A stretch of DNA of 64,000 nt, from positions 248,001 to 312,000 of the forward strand of contig WIAF01000002.1 in the NCBI GenBank assembly GCA_014055465.1, in the 5' to 3' direction. A program made the translations under genes and the position numbers. Source of the DNA: Nitrospira sp. CR1.1. Its GTDB lineage: Bacteria > Nitrospirota > Nitrospiria > Nitrospirales > Nitrospiraceae. Shown piece by piece: positions 51,087-60,768 of this stretch. The notes under the pieces are model-generated. The model was not told where the DNA came from, made no database searches, and saw only the letters and a program-made list of their open reading frames with translations. How positions within the stretch are numbered: the first letter of the stretch is position 1; each line of letters begins with the position of its first letter.

Positions 51087-53360
51087 GTGAAGCATTTGCT
51101 TGCCAATTCTTTCGGCCACGGTTCGACCCGAGTAGCCCTGCTCCTCGCTCTGGTCCTGTCGGCATTCTACAGCCCGCTTGTAGCGGAAGAGCTCGGCACG
51201 TCCGATGTCTCCCATCTCCTCGATATGCGCTTCTCCACGACAACTTTCCTGCTCAATCTGGAGAAGCAGGGCCTGGAAGACAATACCTTTACCAACGGAT
51301 TGGGGCGCGACACGACGTTGATCGGCAACCTCGTCAACGCAACCCTCTACCGGCAGCTGCTTCCCGGTCTGGAAGCCGAGTTGGGCCTCTTCGCGAACAT
51401 GCCGTTCGGCCATGACACGGAGCTCTCCCAGATCCGGCCCATCGTCCGCCTGACCTATCAACCGGTCGAGCAGATTACGGCTGTCGCCGGCACGCTTCGC
51501 ACCCCTCATCGGGACTTCCACGACGCGGTGTTCGACAACGGCAACCGTTTCTTGCGCCCCATCGAGCAAGGGGCTCAAATGCTAGTGGATTCCGAGTTCT
51601 ATCGGCAAGACCTGTTTATCAACTGGGAACAGGCCTTTCGAGGCTCCGCGACCAACCGTTTCGACGTCGGGTATGCCGGACAACTGAAGTTTGGCCCCCT
51701 GCATCTCAACGGACAAACCCACTGGGTGCGCAACGGGCAAGCGTTGTTCAAACTCGACCGGTCGTTCCAGGCAGGCGACAACCTCGTTGTCGCCGCCGGC
51801 CCTGAGTTGGTCATGGAACCCTCCCGCTATTTCCCATCCCTCCCCTGGTGGAATCAGCTCGGAGTCCGCTTCACCTATCTCACGAGCTACAACCAAACGG
51901 ACGCCGGCGTTGAAGCTACCCGTGGGCGAGGCTATGAACTCCACGCCTGGCTTGACCTGGCCGGATGGCGCCCTTACCTTGCCTTCTGGAAGGGCCGGAA
52001 TTTCCTCAGTCAACAGGGAGATCCGGAATACAGGACGAGCAGCTTTCCGGAAATTGGCCTCGCAAAAACGATCAGGCTGGGGGATCGCGCGTCCATCGAA
52101 TTCGGGGCGCAGGCACGGCGTATCAGAGCCTTCTTCACGGAAGACGGCGTGAATTACCAGAATCGAGACACCTTTAAATGGGTGAACCAGGAATATCTGG
52201 TCTTCAACTGGAATTGGGATACGAACCACGCAGACCTGATCGGTGATGTGTGGGCCTCGCTGTCCCGGCCGTTCGGGGATCGGCAGGACGCGCCGGCGGG
52301 ACGCCAATTCACTGCCAAGCTGGACACGTTGACCTATGTTTACAGTATTGCTTATTCCGGCATTCGCCAGATCAACGGGGTCCCGGTTTCAACCCAGACG
52401 TTTGCCGGGCAATATCTCTCGCCGGTGCTTCAATACCGGGCAAGCCCTCAGCTGACACTCGATGCCGGCCTGTTTGCCGGTCTGCCGGTGGGCGAGACCC
52501 AACGGTTTCACACGGTGCAACCGATTCTCTCCGCGCAATACGAAATGGTTCCGGCTGTCCGCTTGGTGGCCGGCACGCTGCACCGCAACCACCCGTTCGT
52601 GGATGCGCTCTTCAATGACGCGATGCTCTTGACCCGCCCGATCGAGCAGGGCTTCCAACTACTGGTCGATCGAGAACAGTACCAACAGGATCTCTTTATC
52701 AACTGGAACCAGATCGAAACGTTTCAGAAGGCAGAACGGTTTGATGTGGGTTATGCCGGCCGAGTGGCGGCGGGCCCCTTCGCCTTGAACGGCCAGGTGT
52801 ATTGGACCCATTCCGGTGGCGCACAATATTCCGAGGCGCGCACATTCTTCGGATCTGGACTACCCCGCGATCGCCCGGCCGGCAACAATTTTCTCACGGC
52901 ATTCGGCCCTCAATTCACCGTTCAGCCCAGGCAATACTGGCCGCAATTGTCCTGGCTGCGAGAAATCGATGTGCTGGCGCTCTATCTGACCAGCCAGAAC
53001 GAACCCACGCAAAGCGGTTCACCAATCGTGCGGGGCCGTGGCTATCAACTCACCGCCGGGGTGAATCTCGATGGTTGGCGCCCCTATGTCACCATTTGGC
53101 GGGGGGAACATTTTGTCACGGAGCGAGGCGACCCGGCCTACTACGCGGGCGACTTCACCGAATTCGGCCTATTCAAAGATTTCATCCTGCCCGCCGGTTT
53201 TTCCTTACGACTCGGCGGATTCGGGCGCACAATCGAACGGCATCTCACCCATACCGAATACGCGCTGCTGAACTGGTCCTGGGATCAGTCGCCTTGGCGC
53301 GGATTCTGTCAGCGCCCCACGCTATTGCACCGGAGCGAGTCTTCATGCGGTCAATTCTGA
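51087..53360 (+). CDS. Outer-membrane beta-barrel protein made of two homologous halves
   Basis: About 757 residues from a GTG at 51087 (KHLLANSFGHG, then a signal ending LVAEE); a TTG at 51045 is possible. Two halves are alike about 360 residues apart: RPIEQGAQMLVDSEFYRQDL with RPIEQGFQLLVDREQYQQDL, RFDVGYAG with RFDVGYAG, and GWRPYLAFWKGRNF with GWRPYVTIWRGEHF. Each half reads as a barrel of 12-16 strands with aromatic belts. The C-terminus (CGQF) ends in Phe. It stands divergent to the Wzx gene at the end of the exopolysaccharide locus; an export or anchoring pore is possible. Family not recognised. Confidence 0.75.
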   Translation: MKHLLANSFGHGSTRVALLLALVLSAFYSPLVAEELGTSDVSHLLDMRFSTTTFLLNLEKQGLEDNTFTNGLGRDTTLIGNLVNATLYRQLLPGLEAELGLFANMPFGHDTELSQIRPIVRLTYQPVEQITAVAGTLRTPHRDFHDAVFDNGNRFLRPIEQGAQMLVDSEFYRQDLFINWEQAFRGSATNRFDVGYAGQLKFGPLHLNGQTHWVRNGQALFKLDRSFQAGDNLVVAAGPELVMEPSRYFPSLPWWNQLGVRFTYLTSYNQTDAGVEATRGRGYELHAWLDLAGWRPYLAFWKGRNFLSQQGDPEYRTSSFPEIGLAKTIRLGDRASIEFGAQARRIRAFFTEDGVNYQNRDTFKWVNQEYLVFNWNWDTNHADLIGDVWASLSRPFGDRQDAPAGRQFTAKLDTLTYVYSIAYSGIRQINGVPVSTQTFAGQYLSPVLQYRASPQLTLDAGLFAGLPVGETQRFHTVQPILSAQYEMVPAVRLVAGTLHRNHPFVDALFNDAMLLTRPIEQGFQLLVDREQYQQDLFINWNQIETFQKAERFDVGYAGRVAAGPFALNGQVYWTHSGGAQYSEARTFFGSGLPRDRPAGNNFLTAFGPQFTVQPRQYWPQLSWLREIDVLALYLTSQNEPTQSGSPIVRGRGYQLTAGVNLDGWRPYVTIWRGEHFVTERGDPAYYAGDFTEFGLFKDFILPAGFSLRLGGFGRTIERHLTHTEYALLNWSWDQSPWRGFCQRPTLLHRSESSCGQF

Positions 53361-53453
53361 GATACACTTCTCGCTTGCCACCCCGCGCCAAGCCCGTTAG
53401 AGTAGCACCGTAAGTGCTCTAAAGGCCGTCTGTTGTCTGTATGAGGAGGGCGC

Positions 53454-54077
53454 ATGCGCCGTTGGTCGATCGGTCTTCTGTTTCTAGTCCTGCCGTGCAT
53501 TCCCACTGTTATCCAAGCCGAAAATTATGTGGCCGCGGGGATCGGCATGAACGCTCCTAGTTTTGATACCACGGATGCCGGAAAGGTCTCGCTCCAGAAA
53601 GATCTGTTCTATGGAGGCAAGATCGGCCACTACTTCAATGACCGTGGGTACAATTGGTTCGGCCTGGAGGTGGACATGTATCGATCCACGCCCGGCATCA
53701 AACAACAGTCCCTGCCAACCTCCAGCAATCCACGGCTATCGGGGCCAATCCCGGGGGCTGATCTTCAGGTGCACTCGCTGGCCTTCAATGCACTGGTCCG
53801 GGTCACCGGGTATCAGTACAAAGTGGAGCCCTATGCGGGTCTTGGAATCGGCCTCAATGTGGGCAATATTTCCAATGGGACTTTCAGGCCTGAGGCCTCG
53901 TTCGCGCCGAGCTTCAATGTCCTCGCCGGCATCCGCTACTACATGACCGAGTCGATTGCCCCCTTTATTGAGTACAAATACAACTTCGCCCAATTCAAGT
54001 TCGACCGCAGCAATGTCACCGCTGACTACCGCGCGAACCTCTTTATGTTCGGCATCGCCTACCACTTCGGCCGCTAA
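53454..54077 (+). CDS. Small outer-membrane beta-barrel protein
   Basis: 207 residues with RBS GAGGAGGG before the ATG. Signal peptide to about VIQA-EN, then eight-strand pattern (YVAAGIGMNAP, FYGGKIGHYFND, WFGLEVDMYRS, LAFNALVRVTGY, PYAGLGIGLNVG, FNVLAGIRYYM, APFIEYKYNFAQF, LFMFGIAYHFGR), ending in an aromatic/Arg tail. OmpA/OmpW-like porin-family barrel. Role unknown. Confidence 0.85.
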   Translation: MRRWSIGLLFLVLPCIPTVIQAENYVAAGIGMNAPSFDTTDAGKVSLQKDLFYGGKIGHYFNDRGYNWFGLEVDMYRSTPGIKQQSLPTSSNPRLSGPIPGADLQVHSLAFNALVRVTGYQYKVEPYAGLGIGLNVGNISNGTFRPEASFAPSFNVLAGIRYYMTESIAPFIEYKYNFAQFKFDRSNVTADYRANLFMFGIAYHFGR

Positions 54078-54609
54078 CGGTCGCCAGCCGAGATAGGATC
54101 CCCTCGCATCGGCCCCTGGCACAGCGGACTAAAAGCCAACCGATGACCGGCAAGGCAGGTTGCTCCACCCGGCGGTTGAGGCGCTCAGCGCCGGATCGCT
54201 GCCAGGATGGTTTCTGATCGCCAGGGAATGCGGGCCACGCGCGTGCGGAACGCGCTCCGTTCTCGCCGACCAACGCGACAGGATTCCCACCGTCACCCGC
54301 ATCGATGGATCAGCCAGACTACACACCGTGCGTCGAGCCGATCATCCACGCTACTGGAACCTGCTCGACCGATTTGAACCGCTCTCTGTATATCTGCTCA
54401 ACACGGCCTTCCAACATTCAGGAACCTGTTGCCTGCACGCCGGAGCAGGCGCCCGCGGCGTGTCTCAATAGTGGCGTCGATGCGCTGGTGATCGGGAATT
54501 ACGTTATCGCGCGGAACCCAGTGGGGATGGAACGGCGTTCGCTTCAGCTATTTCTGCGCTGCATCCTAATTTTCTCTTGCTACCCTGATGCTCTGCGAAA
54601 GGCCTCTTG
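54078..54609. other. Intergenic, perhaps a decayed gene
   Basis: About 530 bases. Two overlapping plus-strand frames (54160-54471 and 54305-54613) look partly protein-like, for example LNSGVDALVIGNYVIARNP, but neither is a recognised family and no RBS is clear. A frameshifted remnant is possible. Confidence 0.35.
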
Positions 54610-56319
54610 TTAGCTCTGCACGTCTGTTCCTGCGCTAGACGGTCTGAATTCCCGGCACGATTTCAGATACGTGAGAATGCTGGATTTCGGGACCTTCAAG
54701 GCCTGAAATGCATGCCGGATCAAGGTGTGCGCTCCCTCGACTTCCGGCAGAATGATTTCCGTCGCACCCACGCCCTTCAGGTCTTCTGCCTCCTTAAATC
54801 CATGCGCCCGGACAAGCACGGGTATGTGTTCATTCAAGCCGCGGAGTCGCCGCAGGGTGAGTGATGCCTCGTGAATCACAGGAAGGGCAACAATCGCCAG
54901 CGCTGCGCGCTGAGCACCGGCGGCTTTCAACAGTTCGGTTTGCGAGGCATCCCCGTACACGCACGAAATGCCGCGACGGCGCAACTGTCGCACAAGATCC
55001 GGGTCGCGCTCTATCACGGTGTAGGGAATCTCAAAATGATCGAGGGCTAACCCCACCGTACTGCCCACGCGATCGAATCCGCAGACCACCACATGCCCTG
55101 CTTGCTCATCCTGGACTCCTCCTTGGACCGGCACGAAAGCGCGTCCCATTCGCAAATGCAATGCCGCGATCCACCTCGGCGCATACCGGACGAGTGGGGC
55201 GTTGAGAAGAATGCTCAGAAGCGACGCGGCGAGAATGGCATTGTACACATCCTCGCCCACATGGCCGGCCGTTTTGGCGACCTGCACCAACACATAAGAA
55301 AATTCTCCTATTTGCGTGAGACCGACGCCCACCAGCAGTGCCGTTCCCCATGCATAGCGGAAGAACCGTACGACGAGCGTCCAAATGATAAATTTCCCCG
55401 CCATAATCAATCCCAGCATGACGCCCAGCAAGGGCAAATTGGCCCAGACGACGCGCGGATCGATCAGAATGCCGATCGTCACAAAAAAGAGGGCGACGAA
55501 CGCATCACGTAGCGACAGGAGCCGGGCGAGCATTTCGTGCCCATATTCCGAACCGCTAATGATCAGCCCGGCCAGGAACGCGCCAAGGGCGAGGGACAAT
55601 CCCGCCATTTGCGTCACTGCCGCCGTTCCGATGCCCAGGGACAGCGAGACCAGCAGAAAGAGTTCGGCATTCTGTGTCTTCGCAATGCGTGTCAACAGCG
55701 GAGGAATCGCTTTCGCAGCGAGGTACGAGAAGGGAACCAGAATCAGGGCCGCCAGCCATAACGCTTTTCCAATGGCGACGAAGCGGCCAGGTTCCAGAGC
55801 CCCGAGCGCCGGAAGCAGCACGGTAAGCGCCACCACGGCTAGGTCTTCCACCAGCGTGATCCCGATCATCACCCGGCCATGCTTGGCACGCAGGTCTCCG
55901 CTGTCCAGCAGCAAGCGGGCCAGGACCATCGTGCTCGCCACCGACACGACTGCGCCGATCACCACGCTTTGGATGAAAGTCCACCCCACCATATGGCCCG
56001 CACCGACCCCGAGCAATATGGAGAGGACGATGCCCATCGGGCCTCCCAGTAGGGCAACCCACCGGACTCGCAACAAATCGTTCAAGGAAAATTCAATGCC
56101 GATGGAGAACATTAGGAGGATCACGCCGATTTCAGCGAACAATTCGAAACTATGGACGTCCGAAATGGAGGGACCCGGCGTCAAGGGGCTGATCAAAATG
56201 CCGCCGAAGACATACCCCAGAATCAACGGTTGACGAAGCAGATAGGCGGAGGTCCCGCCGACGACCGCGGCGATGAACACATAGGCGAGATCTCGAAAGA
56301 AAATGGGATCCGGGGTCAT
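54610..56319 (-). CDS. CPA2 cation:proton antiporter with TrkA-N domain
   Basis: 569 residues from ATG 56319 (RBS AAGAGG); the frame extends to 56361. Twelve to thirteen helices with the CPA2 pattern (QPLILGYVFGGILISP, ELFAEIGVILLMFSIGIEFS, GLSLALGAFLAGLIISGSEYG), then a RCK/TrkA-N domain: HVVVCGFDRVGSTVGLAL, YTVIERDPD, CVYGDASQTELLKAAG. KefB/KefC-like K+ or Na+/H+ exchange, gated by nucleotide. Single gene. Confidence 0.93.
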   Translation of the reverse strand: MTPDPIFFRDLAYVFIAAVVGGTSAYLLRQPLILGYVFGGILISPLTPGPSISDVHSFELFAEIGVILLMFSIGIEFSLNDLLRVRWVALLGGPMGIVLSILLGVGAGHMVGWTFIQSVVIGAVVSVASTMVLARLLLDSGDLRAKHGRVMIGITLVEDLAVVALTVLLPALGALEPGRFVAIGKALWLAALILVPFSYLAAKAIPPLLTRIAKTQNAELFLLVSLSLGIGTAAVTQMAGLSLALGAFLAGLIISGSEYGHEMLARLLSLRDAFVALFFVTIGILIDPRVVWANLPLLGVMLGLIMAGKFIIWTLVVRFFRYAWGTALLVGVGLTQIGEFSYVLVQVAKTAGHVGEDVYNAILAASLLSILLNAPLVRYAPRWIAALHLRMGRAFVPVQGGVQDEQAGHVVVCGFDRVGSTVGLALDHFEIPYTVIERDPDLVRQLRRRGISCVYGDASQTELLKAAGAQRAALAIVALPVIHEASLTLRRLRGLNEHIPVLVRAHGFKEAEDLKGVGATEIILPEVEGAHTLIRHAFQALKVPKSSILTYLKSCREFRPSSAGTDVQS

Positions 56320-57361
56320 GCATCCTCTTAGACAAGGGGATCGGCTTCTGCCACCTAGCAAGGAGCGGGCATAAACATTTTGGATATCTGGCCGAAGGGG
56401 CTATCCATACAATCCGATTCAAACGGAATGTCTTGAACCGAACTCATCCCGTGATGCGGATCCTTTCGGCTCATACACGTCACCACCTTCTAACTCCCGG
56501 CATGCTGCCACAGATGATGAGCAGGAAGTGAAGATTCTCGACACATGTATCTATACCAAACTAGACGCCTGCATTTGTCTCAGCGGACCATTCTCACCTC
56601 TGAGTAGTGAGCCAAGTCAGGTATTCTAACCATTTTCCGATTGAGGCCGTATGGTTCTTTGTCGAACCGTTAGCCAGCTGAGAATCCTTGCGGACCAGGC
56701 TACCTGCAGCCTGAAGGAGTCCTGACTACACGAACCGCATCGGCTCGAGCGAGCTCGGGAATCATTGCATGAAAACATGCGCCTGGAGCCTGTTGTAGCA
56801 GTCGCTTCTGGAGTCAGGTCGAGGGACACGTAACCGGGTTCAACGCCGGCTGCTCCCCGCGTCATGTTGGCGTGACACAATGTGCTGATGGCGCCGAGAA
56901 GGAGGAGGCTATCCCGTAGCAACGAACAGTTCGATAGGCTTCGGGGCGAGCAGGCAAGCAAACTTACTGGCGGGGTTTATCCGCTCGCCTTCGTAACCGG
57001 ACACACGCGACAGGCGCACAGTCGAATCACGCAGGGTTTGGAGGCGCCGGGCGGGTTCGAACCGCCGCATCGCAGTTTTGCAGCTTGCCCGAGCGCTCTA
57101 TGACGGACGAAGACCAACAGAGAGTGGTAGATACAAACAATCAAGCAGATCAATGACTTATGGCATTTTGACTGCGCCCTACTGAGACTGACTAGGACTC
57201 CGAACCGGGAGCAAAATCGGGAGTGGAACCGGGAGTAAAACCGGGATCAGGGTTTGTACCTGTTTATATAGACTAGGACCGTATCCCTTTGGCGCCTCAA
57301 TTTGCATTACAACGTATCGTCAACGCTTAACGTCTAACGATGCTCCGGATGTATACGATGT
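56320..57361. other. Long intergenic; junction of a second island
   Basis: About 1 kb without a convincing gene. It includes a tRNA-Cys 3'-half scar at 57039-57082. The region right of this is AT-rich and contains short near-repeats (GGGAGTGGAACCGGGAGTAA-like, about 57210-57245). Confidence 0.5.
57039..57082 (-). repeat. tRNA-Cys 3'-half scar, candidate att site
   Basis: On the minus strand the bases read as the 3' part of tRNA-Cys(GCA): CTGCAAAACT anticodon loop and stem, GCGGTTCGAAC T-arm, acceptor strand and TCCA end. The 5' half does not follow (no matching stem before the loop), so it is not a functional tRNA. As at tRNA-Thr, homology ends in the anticodon loop, which suggests a second element integrated by a related mechanism. 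Confidence 0.75.
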
Positions 57362-58069
57362 TCATTCGCTGAGAAACTGATCGACATGCTCAATCAAAGC
57401 TTTGAGGTCTGGAATCCGCGCTGGAAGGGTGAGGTAGAGCGTCTCATAACTCAAAGTGTTAAGGGTAAGAGAGGTGTTTGCTTTTTTCTTATCATACGAG
57501 ATATTTGCTAGACTGTATATCCGCTTAAGATCCTCGGCTGGTCGGTCCCGCAATTCCAGATTGTCGTGACTAGGATCGAAACCAAACTGCGTTCTAATCC
57601 TAGGAATAGTCAGTTCGGCATTCAATCTTTCGAAATGCGTGTATTCAGACATAAACCATGCTTCGATCTCCATTATCCCCAGGACAAACAAGACCTGTAC
57701 CGGTACTGTCTTCAGCTTATAATTGAGGCCACTCCTAAGTTTTGGTATTTCGCTATGTGAAAAATCCGGGTAGACATCTCGGATCCCAATTATGAAACCG
57801 AAGCCAGCGTCTACCAGTTTGTCGTAATTGTCTCGAATGTCAGATTTGACGCGATTATCTGCACCGCAATCCACGAGCACCGCGAAATAACGATTATTCA
57901 CCCCATTTGAAGTCTCAAGGGTAGTAATTTTACGAGCGCCGGATTGTCCGCCTCCGACAGCACGCCGCTTGGTAATGGTCACCCTCTTCCGCCCTGCTAT
58001 TTCTTCAATCAAACGTTCGGCGAAGAGTTGTTCGGTTTGCCCTTCGACGAATATCGCAATCTTAGTCAC
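57362..58069 (-). CDS. TOPRIM-like (DUF4276/RloB-type) protein of an ATPase pair
   Basis: 235 residues from the GTG at 58069, which overlaps the ATPase stop by 8 bases; TTG 58099 is an alternative. KIAIFVEGQTEQLFAERL is the Glu-containing TOPRIM-like start of these families, and FAVLVDCGADN carries the acidic second motif; ILFVLGIMEIEAWFMSE matches the later conserved Glu region. Such proteins act as nucleases or effectors with an AAA-type partner in OLD-like, PARIS-like and Rlo systems. Strikingly AT-rich. Confidence 0.75.
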   Translation of the reverse strand: MTKIAIFVEGQTEQLFAERLIEEIAGRKRVTITKRRAVGGGQSGARKITTLETSNGVNNRYFAVLVDCGADNRVKSDIRDNYDKLVDAGFGFIIGIRDVYPDFSHSEIPKLRSGLNYKLKTVPVQVLFVLGIMEIEAWFMSEYTHFERLNAELTIPRIRTQFGFDPSHDNLELRDRPAEDLKRIYSLANISYDKKKANTSLTLNTLSYETLYLTLPARIPDLKALIEHVDQFLSE

Positions 58070-59222
58070 TTGCGTTCGCCTCGCCAGCCTCACCGACAAA
58101 ATCTACAGCAAGAAAATCAAAATTGTTCAGCCCGGTGAACTTAAAATCATCAAATATTTTCTTTGAGTTTCGATAATTATAGACTCTGCAATCCCCCCCT
58201 TCTCGACGTAGAAGCGACCAAGACTCTAAAGGCACTGCATTCATTATAAAACGGTCATTTGTCGCCATAATGAGTTGAACGGAAGTGTGGGTAGCCTTTT
58301 CAATCAACAATTTAATTAGCTGGCAGGATCTATCGAAATCCAATCCTTCCCCAATATCATCCACGAGAATACAACTTGGGCGGCTATCCATAACTGCATA
58401 ATTCAGATGAATGATCATAGACAGAACCCTAAACATACCTTGGGACATTTCGTGCTGATAAATCATTGGTAGGAGAGTTCGCTCCTTTACGTACAATGCC
58501 ACCATCTCCCCCTGGATTTGTATTTCCGGAGCTACCTGAATAGATAGTGGTGGCGCCAACCCAACGTCCTCGATCTCGTAACCAACGGTCGCCATGTCTT
58601 TAATAATGTTTTGTTTAAATGGCTGGCCAAGTTTCGTATACCCTCTCCTATAGACTCCTGCTACCTGATTGGGATCCTTGGGGTTGAAACTGATTGGGGC
58701 TCCTTCCTTCACGATCAGCGCTAAGTGATCCTTCCCCATGGATGTTCCAAAGGCAAAAAATCTCAAGTCATTCCCCCACTGAAACAGACTCTCAAAATAC
58801 GGATGTTGAATTGAATCCCTTCGAGCCGCGGAAGCTAACCGATTGGGAGGAGTCTGAAACTCAATCCACTTATTTTCTTTTACAGCATAAATTTTACCTA
58901 TACCCTCGGCCCCTCGTTCTAGAAACTTTTTCCCGTCAATAGCAAATTCCTCACTTGTCACAATTTGGTCTGAATATTTCAGTGAATAGGTCAATAATTT
59001 ATGGCCATCTTCGAAAACAACCTCGTAATCACCCGAAATATATTTTAGTGGGCTATCTTGAGATAGAAGACCGGCTAGGCCATTGATCACGTTAAGAGTT
59101 CTAGTCTTTCCACTAGCGTTCTTTCCTACTAATAAATTTATCTCGTCAAAGGTGAGACCATTAACCCTCCAGGTGTTTGGCCTCCCCTCATGCTGGGAGT
59201 AACGCAGAGATTTAAGCTTCAT
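58062..59222 (-). CDS. AAA/ABC-type ATPase of a probable defence pair
   Basis: 386 residues. Walker A LLVGKNASGKTRTLN at about residue 35, an ABC-signature-like SQGMFRVLSMI, Walker B CILVDDIGEGLD and a following switch region IMATNDRFIMN. This is the SMC-like AAA_15/AAA_21 ATPase fold. Its gene overlaps that of the TOPRIM-like protein, as in two-gene abortive systems such as PARIS (AriA/AriB). AT-rich and next to a tRNA scar, so likely acquired. The activity is inference; the pairing is seen. Confidence 0.82.
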   Translation of the reverse strand: MKLKSLRYSQHEGRPNTWRVNGLTFDEINLLVGKNASGKTRTLNVINGLAGLLSQDSPLKYISGDYEVVFEDGHKLLTYSLKYSDQIVTSEEFAIDGKKFLERGAEGIGKIYAVKENKWIEFQTPPNRLASAARRDSIQHPYFESLFQWGNDLRFFAFGTSMGKDHLALIVKEGAPISFNPKDPNQVAGVYRRGYTKLGQPFKQNIIKDMATVGYEIEDVGLAPPLSIQVAPEIQIQGEMVALYVKERTLLPMIYQHEMSQGMFRVLSMIIHLNYAVMDSRPSCILVDDIGEGLDFDRSCQLIKLLIEKATHTSVQLIMATNDRFIMNAVPLESWSLLRREGGDCRVYNYRNSKKIFDDFKFTGLNNFDFLAVDFVGEAGEANASD

Positions 59223-59456
59223 AGTGGTAAGCCTGCCTTGCAGTGAGAGTTGAACGCTCTACTCTTGGGTTTATCCTAAAGACTGGCGTTTTCCTGGGGA
59301 AGATTGAGTGCCGGAGAATTCTACTACCTTTCCGACTGAATGCCTATCATAGACTAGGGTTGCGCACACCTAAACCCTCGACAAAGCTGAGAGCTGATAT
59401 GTCACCAATGCACAGAATGAGTTTCGTCCTACTTTGACCATATAGATCAAGTGAAG

Positions 59457-59515
59457 CGGGGGCTGCGCCCCCGATCCCCCCCGGCCGTCCGGTCCAGTGG
59501 TCCGGAACGGCCGGG
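59457..59515. repeat. Two adjacent G+C-rich palindromes
   Basis: CGGGGGC-TGC-GCCCCCG (59457-59473) is a perfect 7-bp stem. Next to it 59480-59515 folds into a long stem (CCCGGCCGTCCGG pairing with CCGGAACGGCCGGG, one bulge) with a 3-base tip. No T-run. They may be a REP-like element or a boundary signal of the AT-rich pair to the left. Confidence 0.55.
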
Positions 59516-59769
59516 CGGCCTCGTTGGGCGGAGTCTTTGCGTTCCTAATCTCCTCATAGTTTCAGTATTCCTCTTGTCTGCTCTGTCTTTGTAAGCAACG
59601 ATCCAACAGAATAGCGGCCAAGCTGACGCATCGCCGTCACCACTTGAAAATAACCCTGCATTTCCTCCCTCTCACCCCCTGAGAAGCCAACAGGTGGTGA
59701 CAGGGTGGGGCCATATAGAGCCTATAACTAAGTATTAGAAGTAAAGATTTGTGAGTACCAGCATAGAAG

Positions 59770-59793
59770 TGACCACCTGTTCCCAGGTGGTCA
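59770..59793 (-). terminator. Hairpin behind the chlorite dismutase gene
   Basis: TGACCACCTG-TTCC-CAGGTGGTCA, perfect 10-bp stem, 30 bases behind the stop of the minus-strand gene. No clear U-run follows, so termination strength is uncertain. Confidence 0.6.
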
Positions 59794-59822
59794 CCGTGTT
59801 CTGGAACGCGCGAGCGAATAGA

Positions 59823-60617
59823 CTAGCGACTGAGAATATCGAGGATTTCATCCAATGGTCGAATGGTCCCCAACAGGAGAGGATCACCGAAACGCCTATT
59901 ATGACGGTTCTCCTTGACCTTGAGCAATCCAGTCACAAGATTGTTGAAATCATCCAGCTTGGATGTTTCAAAGTAGGTAATAAAATCCCAATCATCCAAC
60001 CCGCTGGAGTGATAGAGCTTCCGTTTCACCGTCTTCAAGTATGCGACCGTCGCATCCGTGTGTTCCTTCATCAGGCCTGTTCGGGTGTCTTGTCCAGAAA
60101 TCCACCATTCTGCGTCCTTGCGTATAGGAACCACTATAACGTATGGGCTGCCCTGAGGTGGCGGTGTCTTCAACTCCCCCTTCAGTTCTTCTGGGAAGCT
60201 AGGGACATAATTTAGGGTTTTGGTGATGCCATTGAAGGTGTCAGTATTTTTCATATCCATCCCCATAGTGGTCCCCATGAGGTCTAACAAGAAGTTCTGA
60301 TTATGAACCATCTCTTTCGAGTGAATCCTGACAAGTACATCAGCTCTCTCAGACAGACCACGAAGCAAATGCGTATCGACTATTAACTTATCGGCGTGCT
60401 TTTCGAACACCTTTTTCATTTCGGAGGCCGCCTTGACACGCGCTTCATGATCCATCTGCCACCAGTGCTCCCCCATCTTGAACACAGCAAACGTTGCGTA
60501 GACACCAGGATCCTTTAAGAGCTTGTCGTGATCCATGGCCGCCTCACTCACTACAGACAACATGGGAAGGAAGCATAATAGAAGCGCAACCATCGAAATC
60601 TGCCTGATTCTCTTCAT
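59823..60617 (-). CDS. cld: Periplasmic chlorite dismutase
   Basis: 264 residues from ATG 60617 (RBS AAGGAGAAC); longer frame to 60671 is rejected. Signal peptide cut near SEA-AMD, so periplasmic. The family's key residues are all present with exact spacing known for the Nitrospira defluvii enzyme: Lys167 (IRKDAEWW), proximal His186 (MKEHTDA), distal Arg199 (KTVKRKLYH) and Glu236 (KVKENRH). Intervals 19, 13 and 37 match K141, H160, R173 and E210. It is a long, pentameric-type Cld. Converts chlorite to chloride and oxygen; in nitrite oxidisers it probably protects against chlorite made from chlorate by nitrite oxidoreductase. Confidence 0.93.
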   Translation of the reverse strand: MKRIRQISMVALLLCFLPMLSVVSEAAMDHDKLLKDPGVYATFAVFKMGEHWWQMDHEARVKAASEMKKVFEKHADKLIVDTHLLRGLSERADVLVRIHSKEMVHNQNFLLDLMGTTMGMDMKNTDTFNGITKTLNYVPSFPEELKGELKTPPPQGSPYVIVVPIRKDAEWWISGQDTRTGLMKEHTDATVAYLKTVKRKLYHSSGLDDWDFITYFETSKLDDFNNLVTGLLKVKENRHNRRFGDPLLLGTIRPLDEILDILSR

Positions 60618-60768
60618 AAGTCCGTTCTCCTTTTCGGTTAAAAGGGCTGGTACAACCCAATGCATGGTCAAGCATAGCCCTGCCCCTTTACATCGATCTC
60701 ACGAAATTGTCACATTTTTATCACGCCTGATGTGGCGAGCGGCCCGTAACGGTCGAGAACAATAGAGA

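Larger units (their letters stand above)
59223..59822. other. Intergenic with strong palindromes
   Basis: About 600 bases, no gene seen. It holds the palindromes at 59457-59515 and 59770-59793, listed separately. Confidence 0.5.

Noticed and set aside
57039..57110. Functional tRNA-Cys
   Set aside because: The anticodon 5' stem and everything upstream do not pair; only the 3' part matches.
57200..57250. CRISPR-like short repeats (GGGAGT/CGGGAGTA units)
   Set aside because: Only a few short imperfect units without spacer regularity and without cas genes.
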